Positions 1 to 11,913 are shown, counted from the stretch's first letter. The stretch: 64,000 bases of DNA from Candidula unifasciata (GCA_905116865.2 CAJHNH020006667.1:501012-565011), one strand, 5' to 3'. The notes: generated from the sequence alone by a model not told the origin. Translations and numbers: made by a program.

Positions 1-1280
1 CATCTTTCTGTCATAGCATGAAATGATCAGTCACACACACGGACACACGTTTTTATAGATCACAAGATAGGGTGTTTTATATTCGTCCATGCCATTTAGT
101 GGCATTTGGTGGTGGTGACCGGAATGATTTATTTGTGACCTTTATGAAAAGTTTACTTTCATAAAAAAGTGTTGAAATGCTGACCTATGAATCTATATTT
201 CTGTAACACCCCCCCCCCTCCCCCTCCCCCCCCCCAAAAAAAAAAACTTATTTTTTTATGTGTAGTTCATCCCCTCCCCATTGTATTCATCTCCCACTTT
301 TTTCTCCACACCTTCCCTCCCTTGATCCATGATTACAGTTTGTAAGATTAACATCTCAAGAATGGGAATAAAACAGGTACAAACACAAAACGGTTAATAA
401 GTAACCTTTAGTCCAAAGAGGGAGCACGGGGTTCCCTCCCTTTTCTAAACCCCTTTATCTGAACATTGAGTTTTCCTAGACATTTTATAAGTCCCCCACT
501 AACCATAATTAAATCAATAAAATCAATCTCTTGTCAGTTTAAATCTCAAGACCCTAACCAAGTTAAAAAAGGTCTTCTTGAGATGTGTTCAAAAGTGCAT
601 GCATGTGTAAATGGCATCTTATGTTCTTGACATAATTTGGATAGTATTTCTGGTCCCAAGACAGTAATCCTCTGCCTTGAGGGCGGTTTGAAATGTTATA
701 CCTCCATATAAATAGCGGCCGGGGTCAAATGACACACAGTGATAATGTTGTATGAATCAATTACTTTCAAAACACGAACGGTCATGTATGTGGAAATCGG
801 CGCATGCACCCAGCAGTATCCAACATGACGACAAACCTGGAAATTCTGATAAAGCATCGAGAATTTGATGGATGGTAGGGTCAGTGCCATACCAGTTGCC
901 TTTAAATCTCAGTGAAGTTTACTCAGTAAATTGTACCAGAGAAAACCGTTTAATGTTTGACCGTTCCAAGTTGTCAATTTGTAGGACTTAATTCTTCATC
1001 ATGCTGGATGATAAGACATCCTCATCCTTACACATAGAATAATTTATTCCATCAGTGCTTCGATCCCTTCTCACCGTGTGGCTACTTACGACGTCAGTCC
1101 CTTGCTGATATACTATTCGTTATTGGATTCCTACCAAGGGCTCCAGTCCCACTTCATTAATTTTAACTTGATATTCTTACAGTCTGCCTTATGTGCCCCT
1201 GGACGCGATGATGATTGATTGATTGATTTTTGCAGTCTATTCAAGGTTGCTAAAGTTTATTCTTTGTGTTCAATGGTTCT
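1..1280. other. No recognisable gene or repeat
   Basis: I see no gene or repeat family here. A run of C followed by A lies at about 209-246. Open frames are short and do not resemble known proteins. Confidence 0.5.
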
Positions 1281-1475
1281 AAAGTCTGGCGGGAAGTTTT
1301 GGTTATTCATTCTAGCCTAGACTTTAGTCTTGTTCCAGAACTAGTGCATATCCGTTTTACATATCTGGCTTATTGTTTTGCAGACAACTGGTTCCTTTCC
1401 TCTCAGGCAGATGCACTCTGACGTTGAAGGCCGCATCTGTAATTAGTCGATTTTTTTTAAACATGCTTGTTAGTT
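1281..1475 (+). repeat. Dispersed repeat family H, copy 1
   Basis: Shares a core with four other places in the window (about 13040, 19645, 36391 and 52022): an AGAACT(T)GAG segment, a CATCCGTTTTA segment, then GACTGTTGGTTCC and CTCAGGCAGATGCA, followed by a GACTTTGAAGG-type segment and AATTAGTCGATT. No terminal inverted repeat, tRNA-like box or coding capacity was seen. The class of mobile element is unknown. Confidence 0.6.
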
Positions 1476-2099
1476 GGCAGTGAGCTTATACGCCTTGCCC
1501 TTTCCACAATGGACGCAGTAATCTAAACAGGAAGAGTTGTTGCTAATTCGCAGTAATCACTTATTCGCTACGCTTCTATGACAACAATTAGTATATCAGC
1601 CCGGTGCTTCATTTGTCTGCTTTTCATAAGCGTCTTTCATCACATTTATCAGATGGATTGTTTAATTTTACTCCTGTCTTGGCAAACATTGAAATAAAAA
1701 TGACTGCTTTTTTTTTTTAGCTTGACCTCCTCAGATGCTGAAACCAGTCTTCAAGCCAGCCCATGTCAATTTTCCTGGGCATATGCAATGAATTCTGTGA
1801 AAGGTATTCTTGGGGGAAGGGTGATATCTGTCTCCAGCTTGACCGTCGCTTTAGTTATTGCCCTGATCTCAATAGTACCGAACTTTATTCAGTTTCCCAA
1901 CGACGTGAGCTGCAAAAGTCCACAGCATCTTCAGTGTCGAAATCTGACCCATCTGGGAAAATAACTGAATCACTGTACAAAGAAATCTTTAATATAAAAT
2001 CCTTAACTTGTGTCTCCACAACGAAAGAGAAGTTTGATGCCTGTTTGTTCTGTCTCAGCTAGTGTACACGAAAGGGATGTTGAGCACTCTTTTAACACG
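1476..2099 (+). other. Unassigned; weak exon-like open frame
   Basis: A poly-T tract ending in AG at 1720 looks like a splice acceptor and is followed by an open frame to 1964 (80 codons, with a hydrophobic stretch near its middle). No family resemblance, no start codon near the AG and no donor could be supported. The last part may already belong to the LINE starting near 2100. Treated as unassigned. Confidence 0.25.
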
Positions 2100-2782
2100 T
2101 GTATCCATTCTGCCAGCTGGCAGAATTTCACCAATTTACGTTAAAGACCACAAATTAGGACAAGTGATTCATTTCAAATATTTAGGATTCATTTTAACTG
2201 ACTTAGGGTAAAGTCCAGAAATCATGTCTAGGATGGCCCAGACAACATCAGTCCTTGATAAGCAGCAAACATTATGGACATCTAAAAACATTTCATGCAA
2301 AACTAAGATTCGACTGGTCAGAGCACTAGCTATAAGTACATTTACATACGGCTGTGAAACGTGGGCCTTAACAGCTGCTTGAAAGAAAGATACAAGCATT
2401 AGAAGTGAGATGTTTAAGAAAAATTCTTGGCATATCATACAGAGATCTCATTACAAACGAAGAGGTTCGCCATAAAATTAAACAGCGCATTGGCAGCTAG
2501 GAACCTCTTTTAGGTTCAGTGAAAAGGCTACATGCAGTGGTATAGACATGCAATAAAATATAACGGCCTCTCAAAAACAATACTGCAGGGCTCAGTAGAG
2601 GTAAAGAGGAGAAGAGGCAGACCAAGAAAGATCTGGTTACAGAACCTGACTGACTGGAGAGGCCTCAAGCATGCAACCATGAAGTCCATCGTAACTGACC
2701 GCCAAAGGTGGAGAGAATTGATCAGACAGTCAACAGAAACTGATGACCTATCGACACGTAGTGTTTCTGGATGATGATGATG
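2100..2782 (+). pseudogene. RTE-clade LINE, C-terminal reverse-transcriptase ORF remnant
   Basis: Frames with several stops read the typical C-terminal part of RTE-type non-LTR retrotransposon polyproteins: FKYLGFILTDLG, then KTKIRLVRALAISTFTYGCE and ETWALTAA, and after a frame change LSKTILQGS, RRRGRPRKIWLQNL and DRQRWRELI. The element ends at GATGATGATGATGAT (about 2770-2784), the short tandem 3' tail that RTE elements usually carry. Catalytic RT motifs lie upstream in the family and are missing, so this is a 5'-truncated dead copy. Confidence 0.85.
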
Positions 2783-3682
<900 letters not shown>

Positions 3683-4115
3683 ACACACAGAGACAGAGAA
3701 AGAGAGAGATTATCATACCTCTAAACCATCTAGTTGAGCTGACTTAACAATAGAGTAGACAGTTTTAAAATTCCGATATTAATGGGGTAATTTGTGTTTG
3801 AAGACAATTCACAACTACAGTTCTTGTACAGTGCTAACAGCTACCCATTAAATTGTTAGCCCAGAAGACATCCACAGTCTACACAATCTAAAACACCTCA
3901 CAATCTGGCAAAAGAGAACAAAACTGCAAGTCATTATTCTATTTCATGCTATTGAGTAACCCAAGAACAACAAAGCCCTGAAAAGTCTTCAGAAAGAAAG
4001 AAAAAACAAGTTTAAATTATGCGACATTTTCAGGCAACTGAGACGCCGCCCTGCAACAATATACGAAGATCCTAAAAACAGAGATAAGGGGAGACGGTTT
4101 AAGAACATTGTCAAC

Positions 4116-4275
4116 ACAATTAAAACTTCCCAGCCTAAATAAACACTAATCCATTTGCAATCAGTTGAGATGTCATTTAAATAAACAGTACGACGTTTTC
4201 ACTCATATAGATATAGATATACATACATACACACACATGGATTAGTGTTTATTTAGGCTGGGAACTTTTAATTGT
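4116..4275. repeat. 37-bp inverted repeat with 86-bp spacer
   Basis: The arm at 4116-4152 is the reverse complement of 4239-4275 with one mismatch (36 of 37). The spacer holds GATATA and ACAC simple sequence. A GT then GA microsatellite follows directly (about 4272-4326). The arms could form a hairpin or cruciform or be the ends of a small element. No flanking target duplication is obvious. Confidence 0.85.
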
Positions 4276-4294
4276 GTGTGTGTGTGTGCGTGAA

Positions 4295-4328
<34 letters not shown>

Positions 4329-4420
4329 TTAGGGAATCACTTCAAAAGCTTGCGTCGCACTGAGCGTTAAGCAAAAGTAAAAACGATTTCTTCTAATGTC
4401 AGTGGCATATCATGTATGTT

Positions 4421-4674
4421 AAAAGTAAAGGACCCTTTTTCACGCCTTCAGGCGTATAGGGCACATAGGGCTAGACCTATATTTTATAGACCAATCGGCA
4501 CAAGATGGGTGATGTGGTCAGCATCACGCCGGTCGCCTTCACTTTCTAGAACTCAAGTTTGGGTCCATCTGAGAGCCAAGGCCATTTTTGAAAAAAGTCC
4601 GACTCTACTAGGAAGCGAACCCACGGCCTTCCGATCAGCAAGCGAGCATCTAGCCACTCCGCCACGGCCACTCC
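4421..4674 (-). mobile_element. tRNA-derived SINE, family B (near full length)
   Basis: Read on the minus strand, it starts with a tRNA-like head (box A type TGG..GAGTGG, box B type GGTTCGCTTCC). The body is shared by a dozen copies in the window and includes segments such as AGGTCGACCCAGCC, GCGGCCGGCGTGATG and CCGATTGGTCTATA. It ends in a GGGTCCTTTACTTTT-type simple tail. This copy is close to full length. Confidence 0.9.
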
Positions 4675-5301
4675 CACATCATGTGGATGCTAGCCTGATA
4701 TGTCTATAATCGAATCGGTATTTGAAGATGACGTGAACGCTCACCGCATTTACTTTCCAGAAGTTGACATGGGAGCAGGGGGTCAGTTATAATTGAATCC
4801 GCCTGATTGCTTGTACTTTATTTGTATAGACAATGTAGATAGTATCTAGCACAGAGCACACACACCGTAGCTCAGGCAACGATTCTATTACAGCACTGAG
4901 TCTCAAATAAATCACATCGGCCTGAAGGGAATGGTGCAGCGAGTAGTGACGAGGGGATCTGTCCGACGCTCAACACTCAGGGGAGGGGTGAGACAAACAT
5001 ACAGTCACAGGCTAAATAGTACTAACGGAATTAGAACTCTGCGCTGGCTGCTGAAGACTATGACAGTGTGCTGATGGGAATGTCTCAAGTGCTATGATGC
5101 CCCTATTGTTACTGATAACTTGCATATATACATGTGCGTGTGTTTGTGTGTGTTTGTGGGTGTGTGTGTGTGTGTGTATAGAGCGCTCTGACGTCAGTGC
5201 TGAACCATTTATTCCTAATAGAAAGTGGTACTAAACATATATATATATATATATAAATATATATATATATAGACACACACACATACACACACAGACACAC
5301 A
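4675..5301. other. Unassigned, with TG, TA and CA microsatellites
   Basis: No gene seen. TG-rich 5131-5178, (AT)n 5237-5271 and (AC)n 5272-5300 lie at the right edge, directly beside the left end of the mariner relic. Confidence 0.6.
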
Positions 5302-5365
5302 AGGTCCGACAATTAGGTAAGGAGACTATTTCCATACAAATTAAAATAATCAACAGTTGAAGATA

Positions 5366-6360
5366 CAGTAGAACCTCGCTCAACGAGCACCTCGCATAAC
5401 GAGTAGTTCTCATAACGAGCAAAACAATTTGTAAAAATAAATGACTTGCTTTTAACGAGCGACGTTTCGCATAACGAGTCCCGAGGAGAGGAGAAGTCCC
5501 AGATTGTGCGTCTGTTACATCAGTCTGTGTTTAGCACTCGTTCCAGTAGCATGGTAGTGTCACTTGTGGTCACACATTTTCTCAAACTTGTGTTATATTG
5601 TTATATATGTACATTAATCTTCCAGGCCTACAAGATGAAGTCTCTGAAGAATTTAAGTTCATCAAGATCCAGTTTCTGCCTTCCAACACCACTCCGTTAC
5701 TCCAGCACATGGACCAGCAAGTTATTTCTAACTTTAAGAAGTTCTAGACTAAAGCACTCTTCGAGCATTGTTTTCAGGTGACTGAAGGGACCAACCTAAC
5801 ACTCAAAGAGTTTTAGAGAAAAATCACTTCCACATCGTTGCCTGCCTCAAGATGATCGACAAGGCGGGAGAAGGGGTTACAAAGAGAATCCTAACTTCTG
5901 CTTGGAAGAAGCTTTGGCCGGAGAGTGTTGTCTATTTTTGACTTTTAGGGGTTCGAGACAGTGAAAACTGTAGTCAACGAGATTATGTCTTTGGCCACTA
6001 TCACGAGGTTGCAGGTGGATAACAGTGATATCAAATAGATTTAAAAAATAACAATAATTAGCTATGTATCATAATTATTTCGACTTTTTTTTTTCTGCAA
6101 ATGGAATTCGCATTCCATGTGGGTTCGTTACGCGTTTGCAGAAAATATTGAAGATGATACACTCTCCTTAACAATATGTATATAATTGTCTTTGAATAAA
6201 AGTTATACATAGCATTTTGTGAGTATCTCTTTCGACATCGGACGCATTATCGTATTTTACACTAATTTATATGAGAAAAATTGTTTCGCATAACGAGTGT
6301 TTCGCTTAACGAGAATGATGACTCTGGAACGAATTATGCTCGTTAAGCGAGGTTCCACTG
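5366..6360 (+). mobile_element. Tigger/pogo-type DNA transposon (non-functional)
   Basis: The ends CAGTAGAACCTCGCT and (reverse) CAGTGGAACCTCGCT form terminal inverted repeats. TA flanks both sides (5364-5365 and 6361-6362), and subterminal ATAACGAG motifs recur at both ends. This is the hallmark of the pogo/Tigger group of the Tc1/mariner superfamily. At 995 bp it is shorter than autonomous members. It lies inside the mariner relic, so it inserted later. Confidence 0.9.
5625..5945 (+). pseudogene. DDE_1 transposase C-terminal remnant (Tigger/jerky-like)
   Basis: Frame from 5628 reads FLPSNTTPLLQHMDQQVISN followed by FKKF and a stop, then ALFEHCFQVTEGTNLTLKEF and, in a shifted frame, AWKKLWPESVV. 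NTTPLLQ.MDQ and AWKKLWPE are characteristic of DDE_1-type Tigger transposases. The last catalytic Asp (in MDQ) is retained, but the N-terminal DNA-binding half and the first two acidic residues are missing, and stops interrupt the frame. It is dead. Confidence 0.85.
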
Positions 6361-7227
6361 TATAACCTGTATTTTTTTAAATGAAGCCTCTAGTGCATTG
6401 ATAGTTTGTAACACGATCTAACAAACACTTGGACGACCTCTGTAGTTCTTCTGTTGCTATAGCTCTTAAAGTCGATGTTACAGCTCTTTGGATGTCATCA
6501 GTATAGTCAAAGAAGCGTACTTTTAATTGTAACTTTCATTGTAGATAGATAATAATCAGAGGGAGACAAGTCTGGGCAATAGGTTGGATAGTTGAGAACA
6601 CATACTTGTATAGGGGCCACAAAATTCCTGTATTGATGATGTCTCGTGGGTACTCAACCCACTGATATGTTTGGTCATCAGACAACGAATGCGGTACAAA
6701 ACTGCAAGAAATTGTTTGATTGCCGAAATCTTGCACTAAAATTTTACATTTATCTATTAACACCTGATTCATCTGCCATCATCCGACAGTAAAACAATGA
6801 TCTTCTTGTATATGTTCTGTGACTTTTGCAATGAGCTCATCATCACAAACCGAATTTAAGCGTCCAGATCTAGTTGCATTAGTAACCATTTCTACACCCA
6901 TTTTAAATAGTGAATACTACCCGAAAATCTGTGCACGAAATAAACAATTATCCCCATAAACTTGTCGCATGAATTCAACTGTCTCAATGCGCTTTTTCTA
7001 ATTTTAAAATAATTAAATTTTAGCTTTTTACTCCATGCTGATTTCGTAACAATGCACATCTAACTAGTTCAATAAAATGGCGGCTTGTTTGTCGCCTGCT
7101 TATCAGGCGGCAATGCAAAGTTGCCAGATCGTAGATGAAGTTTGCCTCTTTGGATTCCATGCTTTGCTTCCTATATGACACTTTTGTCTTGGCCGTAATA
7201 AAATCAGTCTCATTACTTAATTGTCGG

Positions 7228-7231
<4 letters not shown>

Positions 7232-7295
<64 letters not shown>
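7232..7295. repeat. (TA)n microsatellite
   Basis: About 64 bp of TA directly at the right end of the mariner relic. The element may have inserted into it, or the TA target may have expanded. Confidence 0.97.
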
Positions 7296-7298
<3 letters not shown>

Positions 7299-7700
7299 AA
7301 CAGTGCAGATGAACATTTGGCATGCGGATATGTGTCTATTTCTCTAAAGATATCCTGAGTGAGATGAAGTATACCAATAATTAATAAGAAATAAAAAATG
7401 TATAACACATACATTAGGGGTTATCTCCACAATGGAAGTAAGCTGCAAGGCACCATCTGTCTAGAGGCGGGCATTAAGTGATCTGATGTCAACTTATGGT
7501 AGTATGATACATTCTAAGAGCGTGCAGATTTACCAGTTACTAGCATGCATTACAGTTAGCACCGTATCAATTTCACTGTAGCTTAAAAAATGTCCGTACC
7601 AGTAGTCTGTTCACATTGTCAGCAACTGTGAATGCTATTAGCGCAGACAAATACTATGTCAACATAAGGGTGTATAATATCATCCTGCAAACAGCCAGCC
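7296..7700. other. No recognisable gene
   Basis: Unique-looking AT-rich sequence. No family recognised. Confidence 0.4.
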
Positions 7701-7714
7701 ACAACTATGTGAGC

Positions 7715-7903
7715 TATTCTATCATCCTTTCTCAGACACTCCATCACTCTGTCCCCGTTTTCCGAATAAAGCCAGTATCACGATGTTTTCATTCTTTATT
7801 GATCGAAAGCTGGCGTACGACGTGACGTGGTATATTTTTCTCTCCTGTCAACACGAACACATTGCTCTGTTCTTGTCTGACGCAATGTTAACTAGCTTGG
7901 GGA
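7715..7903 (+). repeat. Direct duplicate, copy 1 (pairs with about 8130-8301)
   Basis: The segment TTCATTCTTTAT.GATCGAAAGCTG through CAATGTTAACTAGCTTGG is repeated about 395 bp downstream with scattered substitutions. Similarity fades upstream of about 7765. The two copies bracket a SINE. Confidence 0.8.
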
Positions 7904-8125
7904 AGTCAAAGACCCTTTTCCAGGCCTTCAAGCGTATTGAGCAGATAGTCATAGACCTAGATATTATAGACCATATTGATTGATGTTGTCAACACAAAGC
8001 CGTCCGTCTTTACCTTTAAGGATTTTACCCAATAGCCATTTAAGGCTGGGTCGACCCAAGAGTCATATTTGGAAAAATGTTCGGTTTCCTTCGGATTCGA
8101 AACCACAAACGTCGTATCAACGTCT
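7904..8125 (-). mobile_element. SINE family B, diverged copy
   Basis: On the plus strand it shows the reversed family order: AAAGACCCTTTTCC tail side, a TAGACC..ATTGAT segment, AAGGCTGGGTCGACCC, then a decayed tRNA-like head (TTCGGATTCGAAACC). It is more diverged than the 4421 copy and sits between two duplicated segments. Confidence 0.75.
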
Positions 8126-8129
8126 ATCC

Positions 8130-8301
8130 TTTACAACTCACATTGCCAATGTTTCTTCAAAAACGCCACTATCACACAATATACTTCATTCTTTATCGAT
8201 CGAAAGCTGCCGTACAACGTGATGAGGTATATTTGTCCCGCCTGTCAGCACAAACACATTGCTCTATTTTTTTCGACACAATGTTAACTAGCTTGGAGAA
8301 A
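8130..8301 (+). repeat. Direct duplicate, copy 2
   Basis: Second copy of the 7715-7903 segment. The clearest match is from 8184 (TTCATTCTTTATCGATCG) to 8301. The LINE remnant starts shortly after it. Confidence 0.8.
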
Positions 8302-8379
8302 GCCCGCGACTTAAGGAAGTGAGCACAGATTCGGATAGCAACATTGAAACCGATTTGAGTCTCTGAAGGAGAATACAAC

Positions 8380-8841
8380 GTGTACAGCCCACCTCAGACA
8401 ACATGCAACATACCAGAACTATACAAGACACAGTACCATAAAACCCTTCTTGTTGGTGACTTCAACGGACACTCGCCACGTTGGGGTTACCCTGACTACA
8501 ATAGCACAGGGAAATACATCGAAGATACTTGTGAAACAACTAACCTATTAGTGCTGCAGGACACAGAGTCTACACCTACACTGTTACACAGGGCCCACCT
8601 ATCTCTCAGCCGACCAGACCTGACCATCTGCTCATCCGACTTAGCAGACGCAAGCTATCCCCAAGTCCTGGACGACATAGGAAGTGACCACAAACCTATA
8701 CTCACAACTGTAAGCACCACGGCTAAATTACGCTTCAATCAGAGAACCCGTTGGAATTTCAGAAAAGCAAACTGGAAACATCTGACTGCCTCCTGGGAAG
8801 AATTGACAACAGCTGTGTGGAAACATTTTGTGAAGACATAA
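8380..8841 (+). pseudogene. APE endonuclease domain fragment of the LINE
   Basis: Reads LLVGDFNGHSPRWGY near residues 24-38, SRPDLTICSSDL near residues 75-86 and GSDHKPIL near residues 102-109. These are the second half of an AP-endonuclease-like domain, which nicks the target site during retrotransposition. The N-terminal catalytic part is absent, so the first Met is not a natural start. The frame shifts near 8800 into the next one (about 8751-9300), which carries the linker to the RT. Confidence 0.85.
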
Positions 8842-9285
8842 CACAAGCAATCCTGAATGCAGCATCGAAAGCCATCACAAGGGGCAGCCGGAAGGCATAT
8901 AAACCTTTTTGGAATAAAGAAATTCAAAATACTGAAAGGAATAAAGTAAGAATATTGCTCGAAACTGCACGTTCAACAGAAGCAAAGATCCAATACAATA
9001 AAGCATGTGCCAGAGTAAAGCTTGTAGTAAATAAGGCTAACAGAGATAAATGGACAGACACTTGCTCCAACTTAGACCTTAGACAGAATGGAAATAAAGC
9101 ATGGACTTTAGTTAAAAACCTCTCCGGAGAAAGTAGAAGGGTGAACCCAAAACCAGTGACAGATGGGAGTAAGACAATCACTGAAGACAAGAAGAAAGCA
9201 GAACATTTCAATCATTATTTTGCCTCAGTTAACAGAGCAGGTAAGCTGTCAGAACTCAATAGAACACAGCTCTCTCAGTTGAAGA

Positions 9286-9290
<5 letters not shown>
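8800..9290 (+). pseudogene. LINE linker between endonuclease and RT
   Basis: The frame from about 8751 reads a Lys/Arg-rich, helix-rich linker, with SRKAYKPFWNKEIQ near residues 47-60 and AEHFNHYFASV further on. The latter resembles the segment just before RT domains in this LINE group. It runs into the GA array, which shifts the reading frame relative to the RT. Confidence 0.8.

Positions 9291-9355
<65 letters not shown>
9291..9355. repeat. (GA)n microsatellite inside LINE ORF
   Basis: About 65 bp of GA interrupts the LINE coding frame between linker and RT. It probably grew after the element died. Confidence 0.97.
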
Positions 9356-9357
<2 letters not shown>

Positions 9358-9379
9358 CCAACAGCCAGCGACTCCCTTT

Positions 9380-10660
9380 TTGAAAAAAGAATTTAGCATG
9401 GATGAATTAGAGCAAGCCCTGAAGAAATTAAAACCTAGAAAATCCCCAGGCCCAGATAAGATCCACAACGAAATGCTGCTACATCTTAGCCGGTCTGGGA
9501 GAGAAGTAGTTCTCGGGCTTATTGATAAAACTTGGAGGTCAAGCAAACTTCCAAAGGCATGGAGGAATGCATATATTGTCCCCATTCTTAAAACCGAAAA
9601 GCCTCTAGATGACCCCAAAAGCTACCGCCCGATATCCTTAACATCATGCTTGGACAAAGTTGCAGAAAGAATGATAAACAGGCGCTTATATTGATTCCTT
9701 GAGAGTTCTGGTGTTCTATGCCATGAACAGGCAGGCTTCAGAACCAACAGCTGTACAGAAGACCAGCTGTTCAGACTGACACAAAGAATACACGATGGCT
9801 TCCAGAATAAGAAACACACAGTGGCAGTCTTTGTCGACCTCCAGCAGGCCAATGACAGAGTATGGAGATAAGGTCTCCTGATGAAGATGATGAGCATAGG
9901 AATACATGGCACATTGTATAACTGGGTGAAATACTTCTTGATAGATAGAACAATCCAGACAAAGATGCACAACGCAATCTCTTCTAAAGAAGTCTTGGAG
10001 GAGGGCTTGCCACAAGGCTCATCATTGAGCTGTACACTGTTCCTAATCTTTATCAATGACCTGCCAGAACAAATCAGGGCCGAAAAAGCCTTGTACGCTG
10101 ATGACCTAGCAATATGGTAGAGTCATGAAAATGTGGAAAGTGGAGCCCAAAGACTGAATGGAGACCTTAGAAGACTGCATGAGTACTGCCAAAGATGGAA
10201 ACTCAAGGTTAACTGTGCAAAGAGGGTCTACACAATCTTTACCAAAAGCCACCAAGTAGCAAGGAAGAATATTAACCTGAGGTTAGACAAACACCAAGTG
10301 ATGAAAGAAGAGCATCCCACATACCTTGGAGTCACACTTGACCGGCAGCTCAGCCTCAAGAACCATATTGAAAACATCAGGAATAAGGGATTGAGGCGGT
10401 TACAGTTATTAAAGAGACTTGCAGGCACATCATGGGGATCAGACAAGGAAACTCTGAGGGGCTTATATCTAGGATATGTTCGCTCTGTGATAGAGTACAA
10501 CAACTCACTGCTTACAACTTGCTCCAAAACTAACCTAGAGACTCTTGACAGAGTACAAAATAATGCCCTCAGATTAATCTGCGGAGCTATGCAGTCTAAA
10601 CCAACTGCTGCATGTGGAACCCCTCGGGTTGCGGAGAGAAAAAGCCACTTTAGAAATTTA
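9380..10660 (+). pseudogene. Reverse transcriptase domain of the LINE
   Basis: One frame with stops at 9692, about 9868 and 10118. Recognisable RT blocks are KSPGPDKIHNEML, YRPISLTSCLDKVAERMI, FVDLQQANDRVW (the first catalytic Asp is present, and N replaces the usual Y), EGLPQGSSLSCTLFLIFIND, and YADDLAIW with both catalytic Asp. The thumb region follows (YLGVTLDRQLS, LETLDRVQNNALRLICGA). It is a clear RT but cannot make a full protein because of the stops. Confidence 0.92.
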
Positions 10661-10661
10661 T

Positions 10662-11843
10662 GAAAGATGCATTAGGAAAAATCGTAACCATCCTAATAGA
10701 CCTCTTGTAGAAAACTGGGAATACAAACAAAGAATAAAGCACAAATCGGTTTTACACTGTGTTAATTAAATTCAGGACAGATACCACCTCCCAGAAAGAC
10801 GTCAAGGAATTCAGAATGTTGCAAGAAACCTACCACCACATGCTCGCTTTAAAGCTCCAGAAGTCCGAATTAAATTGGTAGGCGAGGAAACCAAACAGTC
10901 CGACCCAATCGCTCTTATGAACTCATCACTAAAGACCGTTGATTCTTACCCCCAAGAATGGATACATGTCTGTACTGATGGATCAGCATTTAAAGCTACC
11001 ATTAAAGCAGGTTACGGAATCTACATAGGTTATCCCGATGGATCTGTTGAAGATATTTTTGATGCATGCGGGGAATTCTGTTCAAATTATGAAGCTGAAA
11101 TAATTGCACTGGAAACGGCAGTATACCACCTAAAGACTGTAATGGATGTTTACCCTTCAAAGGTCCAAAATATTGTCATAATCACAGATTCAATGTCTGC
11201 TCTTCAAGCTCTGGAGGGCAGTGAATGCTGCAGAACTGACATAGCCAAGATAATCCTGGACGCTGATCAGCTTATTACCTCATCCAACATCAGAATAGTG
11301 ATGCAGTGGATTCCAGGTCACTCCGGCACACCAGGTAATGACAGAGCTGACAGATTGGCAAAGAAAGGAGCAACACAAGAACAACCACCTACTGCGACAA
11401 CCCTCCAGACAGCAAAAACACTGATAAGAGCTATAAACAAAGAGACTTGGTTGAACAGATGGGCCATGGGAGACACTGGAAGAGAGGTTTATAGACATAT
11501 GTCTGGCCCTGATCCTAATGACAGCATTAACCATCTAACAAGAAGGGACCAGGCCACCATTTTCAGACTTAGAACGCAACATACTCCACTCAATGGACAC
11601 CTAAACACAATACAGCCACAACACTCCCCAGAGTGCCAGCTATGTAACTACCCCTACGAAACTGTTGAACACCATCTCTTTGAGTGCCCAAAACTCAGTA
11701 AGACAAGAAGAACGCTACTCCCTCCGAGACCAGACAAGTGGAACACCTTGTACGGAGGAAAAGAACAGCTTGTGAAAACATGTAAATTCCACTACATGGC
11801 ACTGGGCCAAAGGGCGAAAGCTCATGCGCCGCTGGATCGATAA
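10662..11843 (+). pseudogene. RNase H and CCHC C-terminal part of the LINE
   Basis: Intact frame of 322 codons from 10875, preceded by about 200 bases that read on with one stop. RNase H acidic residues are visible in CTDGSAF (D35), NYEAEIIALE (E75), IITDSMSALQ (D105) and WIPGHSGTPGNDRADRLAK (final D about 159). This is the full D-E-D-D set. Near the end is CQLCNYPYETVEHHLFECP, a CCHC-like metal motif. The RNase H would degrade the RNA strand of the retrotransposition hybrid. The frame ends 25 bases before the CAA tail. The start chosen is only the first Met in frame. Confidence 0.9.
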
Positions 11844-11913
11844 CAACATTACAACAACAACAACTGAAGGAAGATATGCAGAAAAATAAGTCGTAGTTCA
11901 TAAAACTAAAAAT

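Larger units (their letters stand above)
5302..7231 (-). mobile_element. mariner-like DNA transposon relic, split by a Tigger-type insertion
   Basis: The terminal inverted repeats are at about 5301-5327 and 7206-7232 (25 of 27 match, AAGGTCCGACAATTA then a GTAA.GAGACT segment). The right end abuts TA and the left end CA, consistent with a decayed TA duplication. Minus-strand frames read mariner transposase pieces: MRQVYGDNCLFRAQIFG and RSGRLNS (about 7000-6850), SFVPHSLSDDQ, then TYCPDLSPSDYYL and DDIQRAVTSTLRAI. The central catalytic region is absent. Without the 5366-6360 insertion the element would be about 0.93 kb. Confidence 0.8.
8340..11868 (+). mobile_element. Non-LTR retrotransposon with RNase H (I superfamily/Nimb-like), 5'-truncated and decayed
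   Basis: In order it carries the C-terminal half of an APE-type endonuclease (8380-8841), a linker, a reverse transcriptase (9380-10660), an RNase H domain (about 10970-11370) and a CCHC-like motif (about 11630-11700). It ends in ACAACAACAACAACT (about 11843-11867). This domain order with RNase H after RT is known from the I, Nimb and Ingi lineages. At least three frames are used, and stops interrupt the RT at 9692, about 9868 and 10118. A GA microsatellite sits inside the frame at 9291-9355. The 5' third is missing. Confidence 0.9.

Noticed and set aside
1721..1964. Exon after a good splice acceptor
   Set aside because: The AG is well formed, but there is no donor, no homology, and an in-frame stop in the alternative frame.
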